From Fratercula arctica (Eukaryota; Chordata; Aves; Charadriiformes; Alcidae), in contig CANTUZ010000008.1 of assembly GCA_947846985.1 (NCBI GenBank), positions 40,442,817 through 40,506,816 on the forward strand: a DNA stretch of 64,000 nt, given 5' to 3'. Below are positions 34,501 to 48,635 of the stretch, piece after piece. A program made the translations under genes and the position numbers. Positions within the stretch are counted from its first letter, which is position 1. Each line of letters opens with the position of its first letter. Under the pieces are notes generated by a model, which was given only the letters and a program-made list of their open reading frames with translations, made no database searches and was not told the DNA's origin.

Positions 34501-37500
34501 TCTTTCTGCATCAGTTAGCTGGCACTCTGGATTTTGCTGCCTTTAAACAAAACTGAAATCTCTTGCCTTGTTTTCCCTTGATATTGAACTTGCAGTCTGC
34601 CTCTATTTTCATCCCGTGGTTCCTGCATGTGGCCTTCTCCACCACTAAATAATTCCTCCACAGTGTGAAATCCTGACTCCACTGGAGTCAATGAAAGCCT
34701 TGACATCAGCTTCAACAAGGTCAGGATTTCTCCCTGGGTGTTTATTTTCTTTAAGCGCTCATGGCCTGTTAGTCTGTCCGACCCTTCCTTGAGCCAAGTT
34801 CAACACCTCCGTCTCCACCGTCTCTGTCGCCCTTCTACAAACTCCCTCCAGATTATAGTGTTGGGTGCCCAGAAAGGACCGTGCTATTTCAGGTGTCGTC
34901 TAACCAGCAACGTCATAGAAATACAATTTTTTTTTTTTTTTTGCTATCGTCTTCTCTAGCCTTTTTTTTTTTCCTTTTTTTTTTTCCTTGTTTGCTAGTA
35001 TATTGTGTTGCATTTTCACGTTATTAATAGAGATGTAAAAAGCTATCAGACCTAACACTGACCTCCCAATGGAATCCCCCAGCTCTGCCAGCAGTACACT
35101 CCGTTGGTTGCCTTTTTGCTTTTTCTCCCATCGAGCTCTTAGCCTTCATGGACCGTTCCCATCCAAGCCAATTTGAATTAATCTTGTGTGATGTGAAGAG
35201 ACACCATACTGAAGGCTTCATCGTGGTAAAAATCAGATGCATGTGGGAACCAGATGTTGTCTTGTATGAAAATTTTTGTAATTTGAAAAGGAATTTGAAG
35301 GAAAATTTGTTTCCCTTCCCTGTCAAAACGGACTATCAAATCTGCCTGCAAAGTGATTTTTTTTTTTAATGAGAAAAAAATCATTCACTGATAAAACTGA
35401 ATTGATTTTTTTTTTCTGTTAATTTGAATGATGTAGGCTTATGCAAAACTTAAATGAAAAAGACAAAATACTTGGATGAAAATCAAGCCTGTAAACTCTG
35501 ATAAAATCAAGTAGTACTGACACAATGCTCTCAAAAAGCAAGGTAGCTCCACAGATCACCATTTCCCTGTAAACAAACTTTCAGAAGAGAACAGTACTGA
35601 CTGTCACTGATAGCCTACGATATGTCATTTCTTCCTCCAACCCAACCTCTCATTTCCTGGAAAAACCACGTTTGTAGAGTTGTGTAGCATTTCCCATCTT
35701 AAGGATTTTGTTCTTTTCAAATCTACTATAGAAAATACGAGTATCTTCAGGAAGCGTGCAAACCAGGCTCCGACTGCCCGATGTTCAGCATGGAGCAGGC
35801 TTCCTTGGGGCTTTCCCAGCTCACAGACTTTATTTGTATTTCGGGATAATTCAAGATTTTCTGTGGCTTGCTTGAAGAGGGTTGTGCTGGGAATCTCAGT
35901 CGGGGGTCAAAGCAGCCAGTTTGCTTTGGCAAGCGTGGCCTGAGCGTAGTTAGAGGAGCGGCTGACCACCGCCTTCGCTCTGCGTATGGACAGTCCCGGC
36001 CATTTACCTTGGGTGATGGCCAGCAGTTGCTGCTAGACTCATGTTACAGGGCCATATTTGAACTCATCTCTGTCATCCCAGGCATCCAGATGTGTGAGAG
36101 ACGCACACACGCACCACGCTACAGATGCTGTATATTGGCTGCAGCTGAGATAAATATTATTTCTATATCACGATGAGGATGAAATAATATCTCTGGAGGA
36201 TTTGGAAGAGAGACGGAGGAGACTCGGTTTGTCACGGCCTGCCCTTGGGGTTCTTTTCTTTTTTTCTTTCCTGAAAACAGGAGGGAGAAAACCCAGCCTG
36301 CTAATGAAGGGGATTTCGACTCTCACTCAGATCCCGGTCAGGAAAACAGAGCGCGTTGTTTGTGATGGCAGTCTCCATCAAAATGGCTCAGGGGCCAAGT
36401 TAAGGGTAAGGAGGAAATTCAGCCTCTCCAAAGATGAAAGCTCTGCATGCTTTCTTCCCCTGCCTCCGCCGGTTCCCATGCATGCCTTGCTCTGCTTGCT
36501 GCGGCCACTTTGTCTGCAAGGCAAGGAGAGACTCCAGGGCTGGTCACCATCAGTGGTTCAGTGCTGAGCTGTTCATCGCCGATTACAAAATGTCCTTTAG
36601 TGGACACGGTGGCTGGGTGCATGTTTGGGTGACCGCTCCCAAGAAGACCGAACGTGGGGTGTGACATGGCTAAGTGAGGCGTGAGCCCAGAGAGATGTGA
36701 GGCAGATGGTCTGGGGTGCTGGTGACCGCAGGGCTGCTCCGAGGAGTGGTTTCATGGGGCAGATGGATGGAGAATGAGAAGGTAAATTGGAGCCACCACA
36801 GCGGACCTCAGGAGAGCTGGGCTCGGATCAGCGTTGCAGCCCGGGCAACTTTGCAGACCTTGAAAGGAAAGCAATAGGAGCAGAGCCGTGATGCTTTAAT
36901 TCAGCCAACATGTGGAACCCCTACTTTAGTGACCAAAAAGCCTGTGACGTGTGTGATGCAACCTCTTGTTCCCTCCGCTAGCAAGCATAAGCCAGGGTGG
37001 GCACGCAACCACGTCATAGTCGCTTTTTCTGGCCAAGTGGCTCCCCCTGTGTCTCTCTGCTGCAGTGGTCCCTTTTGACGGAGGGGTCCCCAAACAGCTT
37101 AAGCTGTGGGGAAAAGGGAGGGAAGCAGGCAGGGATGCTGTTTCTCAGCAGCTGGCTTAAGACACGCTGCTCCAGCACTTGAAGCCCGCATGGCTCCCTG
37201 TCAGCTCCGTGGCCCTGAATTACCTGTCTCCCCACCCTCCAACCTTTGAAAAGCATCCCAGCGTTATCCCCTCGGGGTGACGTGGGACCGCAGCCACCCC
37301 AGGCGCGTACAGGAGAGGCAAGTCGCTACCTGCACACCGAAGCTCGTTCTTGACTCCTACCCAGCTGCTAATCCCCCCAGCTCCAAACCACGATAACGTT
37401 GCCCCTTCTCTCAGCCTCTACTTCCCTCCGCTGTCAGGATGGCTGCCTGCTCTCCTTCCCTGAGTTTACAGCCCCTCGGATGCAGTTTACGCAGAGCCTG

Positions 37501-40500
37501 ACACTGGAGGTCATCCTCAGCCTGGAGGGAAGAGCGGGAAAATACAGACTCATTTAATTGGTGAAAACCCTTCCATAAATTAAAAGTTCAGGCTCTCAGC
37601 TCATGTTTTTAAATCTAAGAACATCTGGTTTCTCTGCTAAAGGCTCTCCCTCTAGTAGGAGAACTACAATAATGCCAAAATTCTATTTAAGGGTTGGGGG
37701 GGGGAAAAGAGAAGACGTGGTGAGAGCTTGAGGTGGGTTTTGATCTCTATCTTGCCCTGTGCCTGGCATCGTGTGATGTGGAACCACACCGCGGGAAGGC
37801 AACACCACTGGCTCCCCGTCGCTGATGTGGGATTGTCCATCACCCCCGGGCTCCCTGTGCCCCCAGCTCTGCCCCACGCGCAGCGTGCACAAGATGCACG
37901 GCCTGGGGCATCCCAGCCCCGTGGTCGCAGGCAAGACAACGTGCCATAGCGTAGACGGTGAGGGGTCCATCACCGCCACAATGACCACGTGCTGGCAGGC
38001 TCCTTTCCACTGCCCTTCCTTCGTGTAAGCGTAATAAATTACGTGTGACATCCCACACCAGGTTTGTAAATCGGGTTTTCTGAAAAAGAGAGGGAGGTTT
38101 CCCATGCAGCAAAGGCAGCCAGGGTGGAGGGGTGGGTGTTTTGTGGTTCCCCCCAACCCTGCCAGATGCGCTCTTCTCCTCTTTCCAATGTGTCCCTTCC
38201 GTGTTAAGTTACCCGGGGTGAGTAATGCTACTCCTCACCCACATCTTTCAAAAAAAGGAAAAAAAAAAAAAAAATGCACAGGGGAGGCTTTTTCCATACC
38301 ATTTCCCAGGAGTGACAGCTTTGCGTTTTGGGGAGGAAGCGCTTCTTTGGAGACTCTCCCTTCCAGCAAGATAATGTTTCCGTGATGAGCTGGCAAAGCT
38401 CAAGGCGCTGTGTACTCGTGCAGGTGGACATGCGATGCTCGGTGCGACCCTCTCCCAGCCCTCAGCCTCCCAGCCCCTCTCGTTTGATGGCTCGCTGTAG
38501 TGTCTTCAAATGGCAAATGGTCTCTTTTTCCATTCTTTTATTTGAAAATTTGCGCAGGTTTTGGAAGAGCTTGAAAATCGGTTTCAAAACTGAGCTGGAA
38601 AAACCCCATTTGGGCAGATCTGTTTCCCAGCTTGCTCACTATAATTAATAATCAGCACTTTGGTAGCCCTGATCATCTCGAAATCTCGGGCAATTTGAGA
38701 TACCACCGTTTAGCAAAAGGCTAAACTGGAAATGGAAGCAGCCGGGCGCTTCCCATCAAAATGCTGCTGGAAAGTTTTCACTATCGTAATTTTCTGCCTG
38801 TAAATGTTGTTTTTTCCTTTTTAGGTCCCGTACCCCTTTCTGTTTCAAAGGGGTTGGTAGTACGGTCTCTCATCCTCAAAGTGAACATCTCAAGGGCTGG
38901 AAGGCTGAAAAGTCCTTCCCTGAACTGTGAGGGCATCCTGGCTGGGGAATTGCCCACAGGCAAAGGGATTTTCACCACGTCCATCAGTCGACATTTGAAA
39001 ATCAAATGCAGAAAAGATGTAAGACAGCAGCAGGCAGGACTCGGTGTCCCGAAATCCAGCACCTTCCCATCTGTGTTTGATCCCGTTACCCGCGAGGCTT
39101 TTGCGACTGGATTTTATGTGGCTGGAGGTTGTGGCCGTGGCTGCGGTGGGCAGGGTCCTGGCGGGCTGCCGTGACGTCCCACCCCGCAGAAACCAGCGGG
39201 GCCACCCCCGACAGGTCCGTCCCCCCCTCCCCTTCCCCCAACTCTGAGATCATCTGTTTTGCTGGTGTCCGAAGCTGACTCAGTGCGAACACGTGCTGCC
39301 TCTTGGCCTTATTTATTACTGTTACATGACATCCAAAATAAACAACGCCTGAGGTCCTTCTACCCCTTACCCTGCATGAGGCTTCGAATGGGAGCCGGGC
39401 TTGTGCTGGGGGGGGGCCCTGTGTCCCCCAGGCTCCACGGAGGATGATAAATCACCTGGCATGGGCGATGACTTTCAGCCGAGCCCTAACCTGTTTAGTC
39501 TAACGGGCAAAGCGAGCCGAAACGAAAGGCTGGTTGGCAGCTCCGCTTGAAACGCTGCGACCCAGGCATCCCCCGTCCTCCTCCAGAAATAAATCCCAGT
39601 TCCAAGGAGCTGGCGTCACGGCAGCTGGGATATTCGGCTAGAGGATGGCGGGTGTTTCCAGCCGTCCCTCACCCCTCTTAAAACACAGAAGGGGAGCGGA
39701 GAAGCCACCAGAAGTGGGGTGGGTGCAGGGCAGGGCTGGCCTGGTGGCTGTGGGTGCAGGGGGATGGAGGGGAGGCAGGAGCAGGAAAAAGGATGGGATC
39801 ATGACTCCAGTTTGCTGGGTTTATGTCGCGAGTCTGTCCCAAAGGGCAGCTTGATAGATTTCATTTATGGCTGTTCCTGCCCTACATAATCTCTGAGAAG
39901 AAGTGCCACTTTCAGTTTGTGTGTCTTTCGCTGACGTGTATATTTAGCACTCATTAAGCACTTACCTTGGGCTAATAACTCAACTTTTGCTCCAAACTCC
40001 AAATTTCCTCGTTTCCGGGAGTTCTTGGAGCCGAAGAGACCACGCCTGACAGATTCATTTCGGTTTTGTCTGAAGGTTCGCTATAGCCTTTTCGTTTATT
40101 TGAACAATATTTTCCATGTTTTTTTCAAAGGATTAGTCATAGTGAAACCATCTCATTGCTTTAAACCTCTGAACAACTCTTACCCTTTTCAGGTAAAAAC
40201 AAATTCAGAACACTGGGTGCTTTCTACAAGGAAAAAAAATATGAAAAAAAATCATTACATGTAGGTGCTTTAGCCAAGCTGACTGCAATTAACATTGCTG
40301 TTTCCGTCCAAATTCTTTCTTGCTCTGTTTTCTAGGTGCTTTCATTGTTTTGCTCTAGATTCAATGGCCTGGTGGTTTATTTTCCATCTATTTAACCTTT
40401 GTCAGCACATAAATTCCCATAACTGACAGCACCTGGAGTGCGTAGTCCTTGCGCAATAGCTTTTTGTTGTTGTTGCTTTCACTCAAGTGCATTTAAGCAC

Positions 40501-43150
40501 ACACTCAAACCTGGCTTCAGTGCGATCTAAGCCTCTGTGTCAAATACACGTAGGCAGGATTAGGGCTGTTTCCTGCAAAAGCACCTGAGACAGGACGGGT
40601 TATGAGCATGGGGCAGTGGTGGTGGGGAATACCCAAGCATCCGTCTTCACCCCCGCTTTGCCAGGATTTCCTGCCTTCACAGAAACTGAAATCAATGCGA
40701 CGAGTCCACGCAAATGCAGGGTGAACCACTGGGGTTTTTGCCCCATAAACGGAAACTGAACTCGAAAGGGGATCGCAGCCAAACAACCCGCTTTGCCGCT
40801 GAACCCAAACCAGAACCAACCTTTGAAGCGCGGTAGTTAAAAAACAGTTTAAGTTGCTTTGCAGTGCCCGGATCTGGTGCAGTCCCTGGATCTCCTCGGA
40901 TGGGGAGACATGGAGCTCATGACATGCAGCATCCCCAGGATCAGAGCTGGCATGTCCCCTTCTTGGCTGCTGGGCAGGTGCCACCAGGACATTTGGGCAG
41001 GAACCTGCCTGGGCTCTGTCAAAGTTTCATCATCCCACCTTGGCGGAATGTTTTGATTTCAGCCGACCAGCAAATTTCTCCAAGAAGGGCTTCGCTGTTG
41101 GGTTTAGTGCTTGGGGTTTTTTGTTTTATACTATTATTATTATTTCTGCGGCTCAGCTGTAGAACAAGGGATGTCGCACATGTACGAAAAATTCTCCATG
41201 GACGGCAGGAAAACAATGAGCAGCCCAGGCTGAGTAGGAAGTGGATGGAAACCCAACCCAGAAAAATGAGAAGTGAAGCATTCAGCCTTGGCTTGACTCT
41301 GCGCCCAGCGATGCTGATAGTTGGGCTGACACCCATTGCAGTGGGCTTAGGGCAATCCTGGGACCTCCTGAGAAACCCAGTCCTAGAGCAAAGCAGGGCT
41401 TATTCAAGCCCTTCCCCCCTACACACTCTTTTTTTTCCGTTAAACCCCACTTTTTCCAGGGAAATTCCACTCGTATGTCACGTAACTCCCATTTAAAATG
41501 GCTGTGCCGGTGCCTCCAATTAAGGACTTCTCATCCAGTTGAAAGGCTTTGGCCACCTTTCCTGGGATCTCAGTGGCACACAAGAACATCCCAAAAGCAT
41601 GGGAACTTTTCAAATCTGTGGATGCGATAAAAATAACCAAAACGTTGATTTTATTTTTTTGACTTGTCTATGCGGTGGCAGAACAAAACACAGCGCCGGA
41701 GCAAGCGAAAGAAGAGGGGGAAGATTTATCCTTTTGGCCTAGGTTATTGCCCGAAGCAGATAGGCAGAGCCGGCACAGGGGAGGAGAAAGGCTGGAAGCA
41801 AAAATCCCCACCCTCTGGGACTGGAAGCACTCGGAATCAGCCCACCGGGCTGCTCTGCTCCAGCATCCGCTACAAAGCTCACCCCCAGACTGAACGAACA
41901 TTGCTTCCGCTGGGATCCCGGCTGCGGAGCATGTTTTTGAGTCATGTCGTGTTAATTTGTGGTTTGCAGGAGAAACCATTGGAAAAGAGAGTAGCATCCT
42001 GAATCCAAGCCAAACTTGCTAATTTTGGCTGGTCTTCCTTTTCTGTATTCCAACTGCAGTTACATTTTTGGTATTTTTGCTTAAAAACATGGAAATTCAA
42101 GAATAGGAAAAAACTGAATTAGATTATGAAGATTTCCATTCACTACTATGACTGAATATAACTGAGTTTTGCAGAGCTCTGCAAGGACAGGATACCCCCC
42201 CTCCGCCTTTCTTTATTTCTTGATGAATGCTGAATTATGTTTCACAGTGATACTGAGTTGAAGCGTAAAACTGAAACCGGAGCATCGGGCGCCTCAAAAC
42301 TTGAGTTTAGTCAAATTAAGCCTGTGACTAGTTTCGCATTTTGCGTGTTCCAAACCAACCTCTACCTGAGGTCAGCTGCCTCCTCACAGGAGAAACCCCA
42401 GCGTTTTTGAATTCATTTTACATTGACACGGGGCAGGAAAATATTATTTCTGATTTTTTTGGTGCTCATACAGCCCCTTTAAAATGTAATGATGGAAGTC
42501 CTGATATGCTTTGAGGTGTTTATGAGCGTTGGGGAATTCACGCTTGACCCATCCTTTTTTTTGGATATAAATTACTGGTTTTGGTGCAGACTCAGTTGCG
42601 AAACTTCCCTTCCCTGGAGCATGGACTGCTGGTTGGATATCCCAAGCGGTGGGCACCTCGGCCAAGCCGTGGTGGGTAGACATCCATGGTGTGGTGCCCA
42701 ACGGTGCAGGCACCGAGACACAAGCTCCGCTGCAGAAACACAGCAGCTGAGCGCCGCGTTTGTTGGACGCGAGGTGAAGGCTGCATCTGCTCATTGAAAA
42801 CAGATTTAAGAAGCAGACGAAGGATGCAGCGAGATGGCAGGGATATCAAATCTGTTTGCTCAGGGACGGGTCATTTTCCATAACACCTGCTTGTTATTGT
42901 CTTCTGCTCAGCGTGGAGTCCTTTTACAACCTTGCGTTTAGGGAGCTTGGCTGGGCTGCCAAAAAAACCAGAGGGAATCACTCTTTTATGAGCCATCCCT
43001 TCCTCCCTTTTATGTTGTTAGGAATTTCCCCGTGTGTGTCTCTTTCACAAATTCCTTTTAATTATGTTGCATCCAAGCGAAAGTAATCCATCCCAGTTTG
43101 GCTTCTCCAACGCTAGCAACTGGACTCTTGGTCTCCTCTTCTCTTTCGTC

Positions 43151-43172
43151 TTTTTTTTTTTTTTTTTTTTTT
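43151..43172. repeat. Poly-T tract (22 bp)
   Basis: Uninterrupted T run. Confidence 0.95.
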
Positions 43173-44734
43173 GGGTTTCCAATCCATCAGCCCAATGGCC
43201 TGCAGAAGAAAAATGATCTCAGGTGAGAACCAATTATCACCGCTGCCCGTTCTGGCTGGAAGGAAATGCTTACCTTGAATTCCATTTAGTCGTGGGGTTT
43301 CGATTAGGAAGCATCAGCCCATCTGCTGAACACACGCATGACGAAGTGGGTGAAGTGTTGTTGCGTCCAGCCGGGGTTAAAGACCGTCTTCACAGGTAGG
43401 GCAGCAGGGTCGTGGGTCTACGGGTAGGGTAAGGGGTCAACACAGCAGTGACTTGAAGGTATAATCCTGGCATCTCAGCGCTGTGTTGCTGCTGCGTCTG
43501 AGATTGCAGCAAGCACAGGGACGAGGAAAACAAGAAGTGGTTGAACACTTTCCAAGGGAATGATTATTTTTTCTTTTTCCCTGTGGTAAACTGCCCTTTG
43601 TCAAAAATGAAAACTTTCCAGGAAGAAAAATCAGCTTACAAAGACTTTGGTCGAGTCTTTCATTTGTTTGTTTCCAAACGTCTTTTTAATGAAGTCGCAG
43701 AGCCATATTAGGTTTTGTAAAAGTCACAACAGGGAAAAAAAAAAAAAAAAAAGATGTATCCATTTCACCATTAAAAATAGAGCTGGAAAGGAAGATTATA
43801 CAGCCCATTCCCCTGCCCCTAGATGGGATTGAATATTTTCAGGATACAGATAAAATGCCAAGAAATGTTGATGTTCCTTTTGCTTTGCTTGCATCTCCTT
43901 CCCCAAACTGCGATCTCCCTCTTCACATTGCTTTGCTACTGCACGTTACATGCCCTCTGCTCCCTCTGGATTTTAGCTGACCCGAAATTAAATGTGTAGT
44001 TATAAACGTGAATTAGAGTATCCCATCCCAGATCATGACCCCTTGCACAAGGCACCATCCGTTGGAGTTCCCCTGGTCCCTGCCCAGGCTCCTGCCCTGC
44101 TCCAGTCCTGATCCCACCCAAGATCCTGCCATGACCTTCCCATGTCGTGTTTGTCACCCACTTTCTAACCAGGGTTTTACCTGTCAACCAAGGAAGTAAT
44201 TTATAGCAGTGTTGGAGAAACTCCTCTATATCTATTAGATGTTTGAGCCAAACCCACGCTGCTGCTACTATTGGATCTGGCCAAAACCGGCAATTTAATG
44301 CAATCCAAACATTTTGTGAGAATGTATCAATTTCACCTACAGTTTCAACAGGAAATTATGGAAACATTTCCATCCCATAGAGTCAAAGTGTTTCCTTTTG
44401 ACCACTGCATTGGCTGTTTTTCTACCATGACTATAACATGCTGAGCAGTTGATGCTCAGATTTCTATCCGACGTTTTTTAGTGTTAAAGTCAAACCAAAC
44501 CAAACATTTCGGCTTCATTGGTAATTTGCTCTCATTTGTATTTGGAAAACAGAAAGTCACATATTCGTACGCTTGCTTCCCTCAAGACAAATGCTTTTGA
44601 GAGCACTTTTTCCCAACTCTCGTGTTCAAAAGTGTCAAGGAAATCTGAGTCACTTGCCTGCTGAGAATAAACGGGCTTCTCAACCCCTTGGGCTGTTTCG
44701 AAATCCCAGCCAGAGGTCTCTATTAATAACCTGG

Positions 44735-44862
44735 CGAGCTCTTGTATGACACTTTCTTATCCCCATCTCGCAGATGGGAACGCAGCATGGTAGTGGTTCT
44801 CCAAGGTCACCCAACAGCGGAGTGGCAGCCAGAGCCCAGTCATTCTCTCGCTGCCCATTGAC
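44735..44862 (-). mobile_element. MIR SINE fragment
   Basis: TTATCCCCATCTCGCAGATG, then TCTCCAAGGTCACCCAACAG and GTGGCAGCCAGAGCCCAGTC, follow in order the antisense MIR consensus ('TTATCCCCATTTTACAGATGAGGAAACTGAGGC...CCCAAGGTCACACAGC...GTGGCAGAGCC.GGA'). The usual GGAAACTGAGGC part is mutated. MIR is an ancient amniote tRNA-derived SINE family, so this is an old relic. Confidence 0.8.
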
Positions 44863-45310
44863 CTACTTGAACTGGATAAAATGCATCATTCTCTTACACA
44901 GCAGCTTTTCCATTACTGCACAGCAGAAAACTAGGGACTTTCTCGTGGAAATTTCCATGGGAAATCCTCACTTTCCTGGTCAGGAATGTCTGTCTTGGGA
45001 AATTCTGCTTTTTCTATAAGGAAGTTTGAAAATGCAGGGAAGTGGGGGTTACCTTCCAGTTCTCCTCCTCCCCCACATTTCCTAGTTAGAGAGGAAATCT
45101 GTACGAGCAGAGCTAACCATGCAGCTGCAGCGATTTGATAATAGACGGTTTCTGCAAAGACATGAGCCAAGGCTACAAGACTTACTCACACGCTGGCAGC
45201 ACTGACTAATGCTAGCTGTGCTAAGCGAGTGCTAGTAAAATCTTCAGGCTACACCCAATTACCATGTGCTGTTGCAAAAGCCATGGCATGTCTTGCAAAG
45301 CTTCATGGTC

Positions 45311-45400
45311 TGAGAATTACAAAAAGCCCAATGAAGTCATCCTTTCAAACTCCCCTGCCTGAGAAGTCTGGTGCATTAGCCTTCCTAGACCTAATCCCCA
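45311..45400 (-). mobile_element. Probable ancient CR1 3'-end relic
   Basis: AATGAAGTCATCCTTTCAAA followed by CTCCCCTGCCTGAGAAGTCTGGTGCATTAG fits the antisense pattern of old CR1 tails ('..GGTCATCTAGTCCAACCCCCTGCCTGAGGCAGGATCATTA..'). It is too diverged for a subfamily call. Confidence 0.5.
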
Positions 45401-46359
45401 AAGTCTGAGGGATAACGAATAAAAACACCATCATCACGTTTGAGAAACAAAGAGCTCCAAATCCCTTTCTGATCTATCACCATGAGGAGTTCAGGTCTGA
45501 TGTCTCTCTGCTGGCTGTTGGAAGGTGCAAGTTTACGACGCGGTAGTGATCACTGCTTGACTCATAGGGAAGACGGGAGGATTTCTGTTATTGCTTTTTG
45601 AGCGGCTGCTTGCAGGGGGGCACGTTGGAATGAGCAGCTGGGGTGGAAAATAGGATGATCCTGTTACTAATCAACCCCTATTGTGGCTCTGTGTTTGATC
45701 ACATTAACCCAACGTGGGGGTGGCACCAGCACACAACCTCTCTGCAGAACTGAGCGTGGCCAACGCAAAGACCACGGGTGAAGAGAGCTGTATGGGAGGA
45801 CAGGCATAGAGGGAAAAGGTGGAAGCAGGATAGAGACCCAAAGGGGAAGTCCAAGTTTTCAGAGCACCAAGACAGTCTCTTGGCTGTTGAATTATTATTT
45901 ATTAAAGGAAAAATACCATTCTCCCAATGAGTGCATTTCACAGGGACAGTAGATGCAGCAAATCCAGTGGGCCAGTGACACAGGTGTGACTGTAGCCTCA
46001 GCATGAGGGGACTCTCTGACCCCACAAACAGGCCCATCCTTGCTTCATCTCTCCAGCTGACCAGTCTCTTGGTGGCCATGGAAGGACTTCATTTCATGCA
46101 GCAGAACGCAGCGGCAAAAGCACCAGAAAGACGGTTGTGAGCCTGCTTGAGCGTAAGACTGCCAAATGAGCCCCTGGGAGCCCGGCGACGGCTAGACAGA
46201 CATACACCCCTAATGGAACTCATTACAGCGGGGCTCTTGGGTGGGCGTTTGACTCAGCAAACCCTATTACAGCTGCACCTCACCCAGGTGCTCTGCGTGA
46301 AGGCAGGGCTGGGCAGAGACAATTAGGCAGCAGCAGCTGCCTATAAAAGTCTGTCTGGG

Positions 46360-46456
46360 CAGGCAGGAAGGTTGGGTGAGCAAGGATGGGTGGACAGAAG
46401 GATGGAGAGGCAGATGGAGAGATGCATGCACAGACAGACCTAGGTAGGTGGGTAGA
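46360..46456. repeat. Degenerate GGAT/GGCAGA tetranucleotide-like stretch
   Basis: Purine-rich, GGA- and CAGA-containing words recur irregularly; an eroded simple repeat. Confidence 0.5.
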
Positions 46457-46510
46457 GCAAGCTCAGAGCACTGATTCTCTACTGGATTTTCTCCCCTTTG
46501 CTTCACCAAA

Positions 46511-46570
46511 AAATCATAGGATGTGTTGGGTTGGAAGGGACCTTTAAAGGTCATCTAGTCCAACCCCCAA
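46511..46570 (-). mobile_element. CR1 LINE 3'-end fragment
   Basis: AATCATAGGATGTGTTGGGT and TTGGAAGGGACCTTTAAAGG with CATCTAGTCCAACCCCC are the reverse complement of a CR1 terminus. Only the last ~60 bp of the element are recognisable. Confidence 0.9.
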
Positions 46571-48618
46571 AACATGCTAGGCAGGATGCTGGCCTGAGCT
46601 GGGGCTTGACCAGATGAGGGTGCTTTTCTACTGACAGAGCTTTTAGGGTTCTTACAAGGCATGCCTAGGGTGGTGGGACTCCTGGGGGTGGCTGGAGGCT
46701 ATTAATGTATAGACTGCTTACTGCTAGTTAGTACTGAGCAGGCAGCCTCTGCTGTGGGCTAGTAGTTAGTGAGGTTTCTTTTTGCATGGATGGAAAAAGC
46801 TCCTCTTGATGCAAACTGCTCTCTGATAGCTTCTTTAGCAAATGCTGTTAATGGAGTTGTCTCTTCCGAAGAGTGTGCAGCACTTCTGTTTCTCACGTTA
46901 GAGATATAAGTTAAAAGGTGAGCACTTTTTCTGTGTTTTAAAGAGTTCAACCTGAGTGACCGATAGGTCAGGTGCTGACCTGAGCTTGGTTTTGCAGAGG
47001 ATGATGGGGAAACAAGTGGCAACTAGAATAGGCATCTTACTTTATATTGGTGCTGGGCACCCATGGATGCTCCCTGGGCTATGAATGTGTAGCGTATTTT
47101 CCTCACCGAAAGTAGACCTCTCTTCTCTGTTATGCTGGTAGCTACCCCAGACTGATCCTATGAGCGGAGTCCCAAAAGGGGAATGCTCATTCCAGGATAG
47201 GAATAGAGATCTATTTTAGACTCCTCCAAACTGAGATCATCTGCATGAAAATAGGTATTTGTGTACCAGGATAAAAGTGTCCGTGTGGGAAGCTACACCA
47301 GTACATGCAGATGACCAAGAACCGATGTCCTAGATCCATTTAGCTAATCCATTTATACAAGCACACAGAGATGACATCCCATGCACCCTGTTGTGCATTG
47401 AATGAGGCTACTCACACTTGGAAAAGCAGTGTCTTGTGGCTCTCCTTCTTGTTGCTGGTTGCTTATATCTTTTAAAATAACAGTAATTTCCTACTTGGCA
47501 GCCTGTGGGACTAGTGTATGATTCTCACAGTGTGCCATCAACTGATCTACAGAGTCTTCTCAAGGCTGTGGGTCTAGTTAAATGCAATAAAACAGGTTGT
47601 GTCCCAGCACTCCCATGGTTTATGGTTCTTTGCATCACATCTTGTCACTCTGTATCATTTAGCAATTAGGAAATTGGGACCCTCAGGGCCATTGCTCGGG
47701 GTTTAATGGGCTCCTTTGTATCTCCAGGCTGTAGCAGTGCGGGGCTTGCAAACCTGACTAAATATCCTCTCTATCTCAGATTTCAGGGATACATGATAAT
47801 TGTCCTAATTTCCAAGCACCCCAGGTAAACAGAGCTATGGAAATCATCAGGGGATGGAAATTATCAGCTGCGTAACAGCTCATGAATGGCACCACTGCAA
47901 AATTTTTGCAGATTGTGGTTAATGCAGAATGGATGAAATTTAGCATCTCAGTTCAGCTTTGCAAACTGTGGGGCTTTAATCCCAAGGAAACTGAACTGAA
48001 ATTAGACATTGCTTGGCTTGTGGGATTCCTCGTTGTTTGCTCCCGAGGGAAAATGGATTCTCCAAAATGGTTTCCCGCAGAAAACTCTGTTTGCAGAAAT
48101 TGTATTTGTCTGCTCGAAAGGGCTATTTTCAGTGGAGAACTCCCAGTCAGCTCTGAAGCCCAGTTATTTAGGGGTGGGCTTTTGTAGAGATGTCAACGAC
48201 GCAGCCAACTATTAGCTAAGTTAGTTGCAGAATTTGATCTCTTACATATTTCTCTTTAATAGCAACAGAGCCATCACAGACTTAGTGGTTATTTATGTTT
48301 CAGATAACTGCCCTCGGTTTTGGGAAAACCTTTGTTATTCCCTTATGCCCAAGGAATGATTTTCTTTTAATGTAATAGTCTCTCCATCTGACAACTACTG
48401 TAAAATAATACATCAAGGTGGCAGAGGCCATATCAATGTCTTACGAGCCCTCTCCTCACTGGGCTGTGGGTCGGAGCCCTAAATTGTGGATGTTCGGGGC
48501 AGCATGTGGGCAGCCACCCACCTGCGTGGTCCAGGCTGCTCTCCTGCCCCCGCGCTGCCTCTCCTCGAATTCCCCAGTGATGACCTTACTGCAGCTATTT
48601 CCGCGCCTGTAAATCACC

Positions 48619-48635
48619 TTGCCTGCGTGAGGCAA
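48619..48635. promoter_or_regulatory. Perfect 6-bp inverted repeat TTGCCT-N5-AGGCAA
   Basis: TTGCCT GCGTG AGGCAA, followed by a TTAATTA homeodomain-type site at 48641-48647. A symmetric protein-binding site is possible; I cannot name the factor. Confidence 0.25.

Larger units (their letters stand above)
32941..44734. other. Long unique non-coding sequence
   Basis: Nearly 12 kb with no recognisable coding exon and no recognisable repeat. It includes AT-rich blocks (33890-34500 and 35000-35640), several homopolymers (T16 at 34927-34942, A16 at 38259-38274, T22 at 43151-43172, A18 at 43735-43752) and GC-richer parts around 37-41.9 kb where long chance frames arise on both strands. Confidence 0.7.
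44863..46510. other. Unique sequence between old repeats
   Basis: No gene supported. It contains the CR1-like relic at 45311-45400 and a degenerate GGAT/CAGA-rich stretch at about 46360-46456. TATAAAAG at 46341-46348 looks like a TATA box but has no downstream exon I can identify. Confidence 0.65.

Noticed and set aside
46341..46348. TATA box (TATAAAAG) as promoter
   Set aside because: No exon, initiator context or CpG-rich region follows; the motif alone is common by chance.
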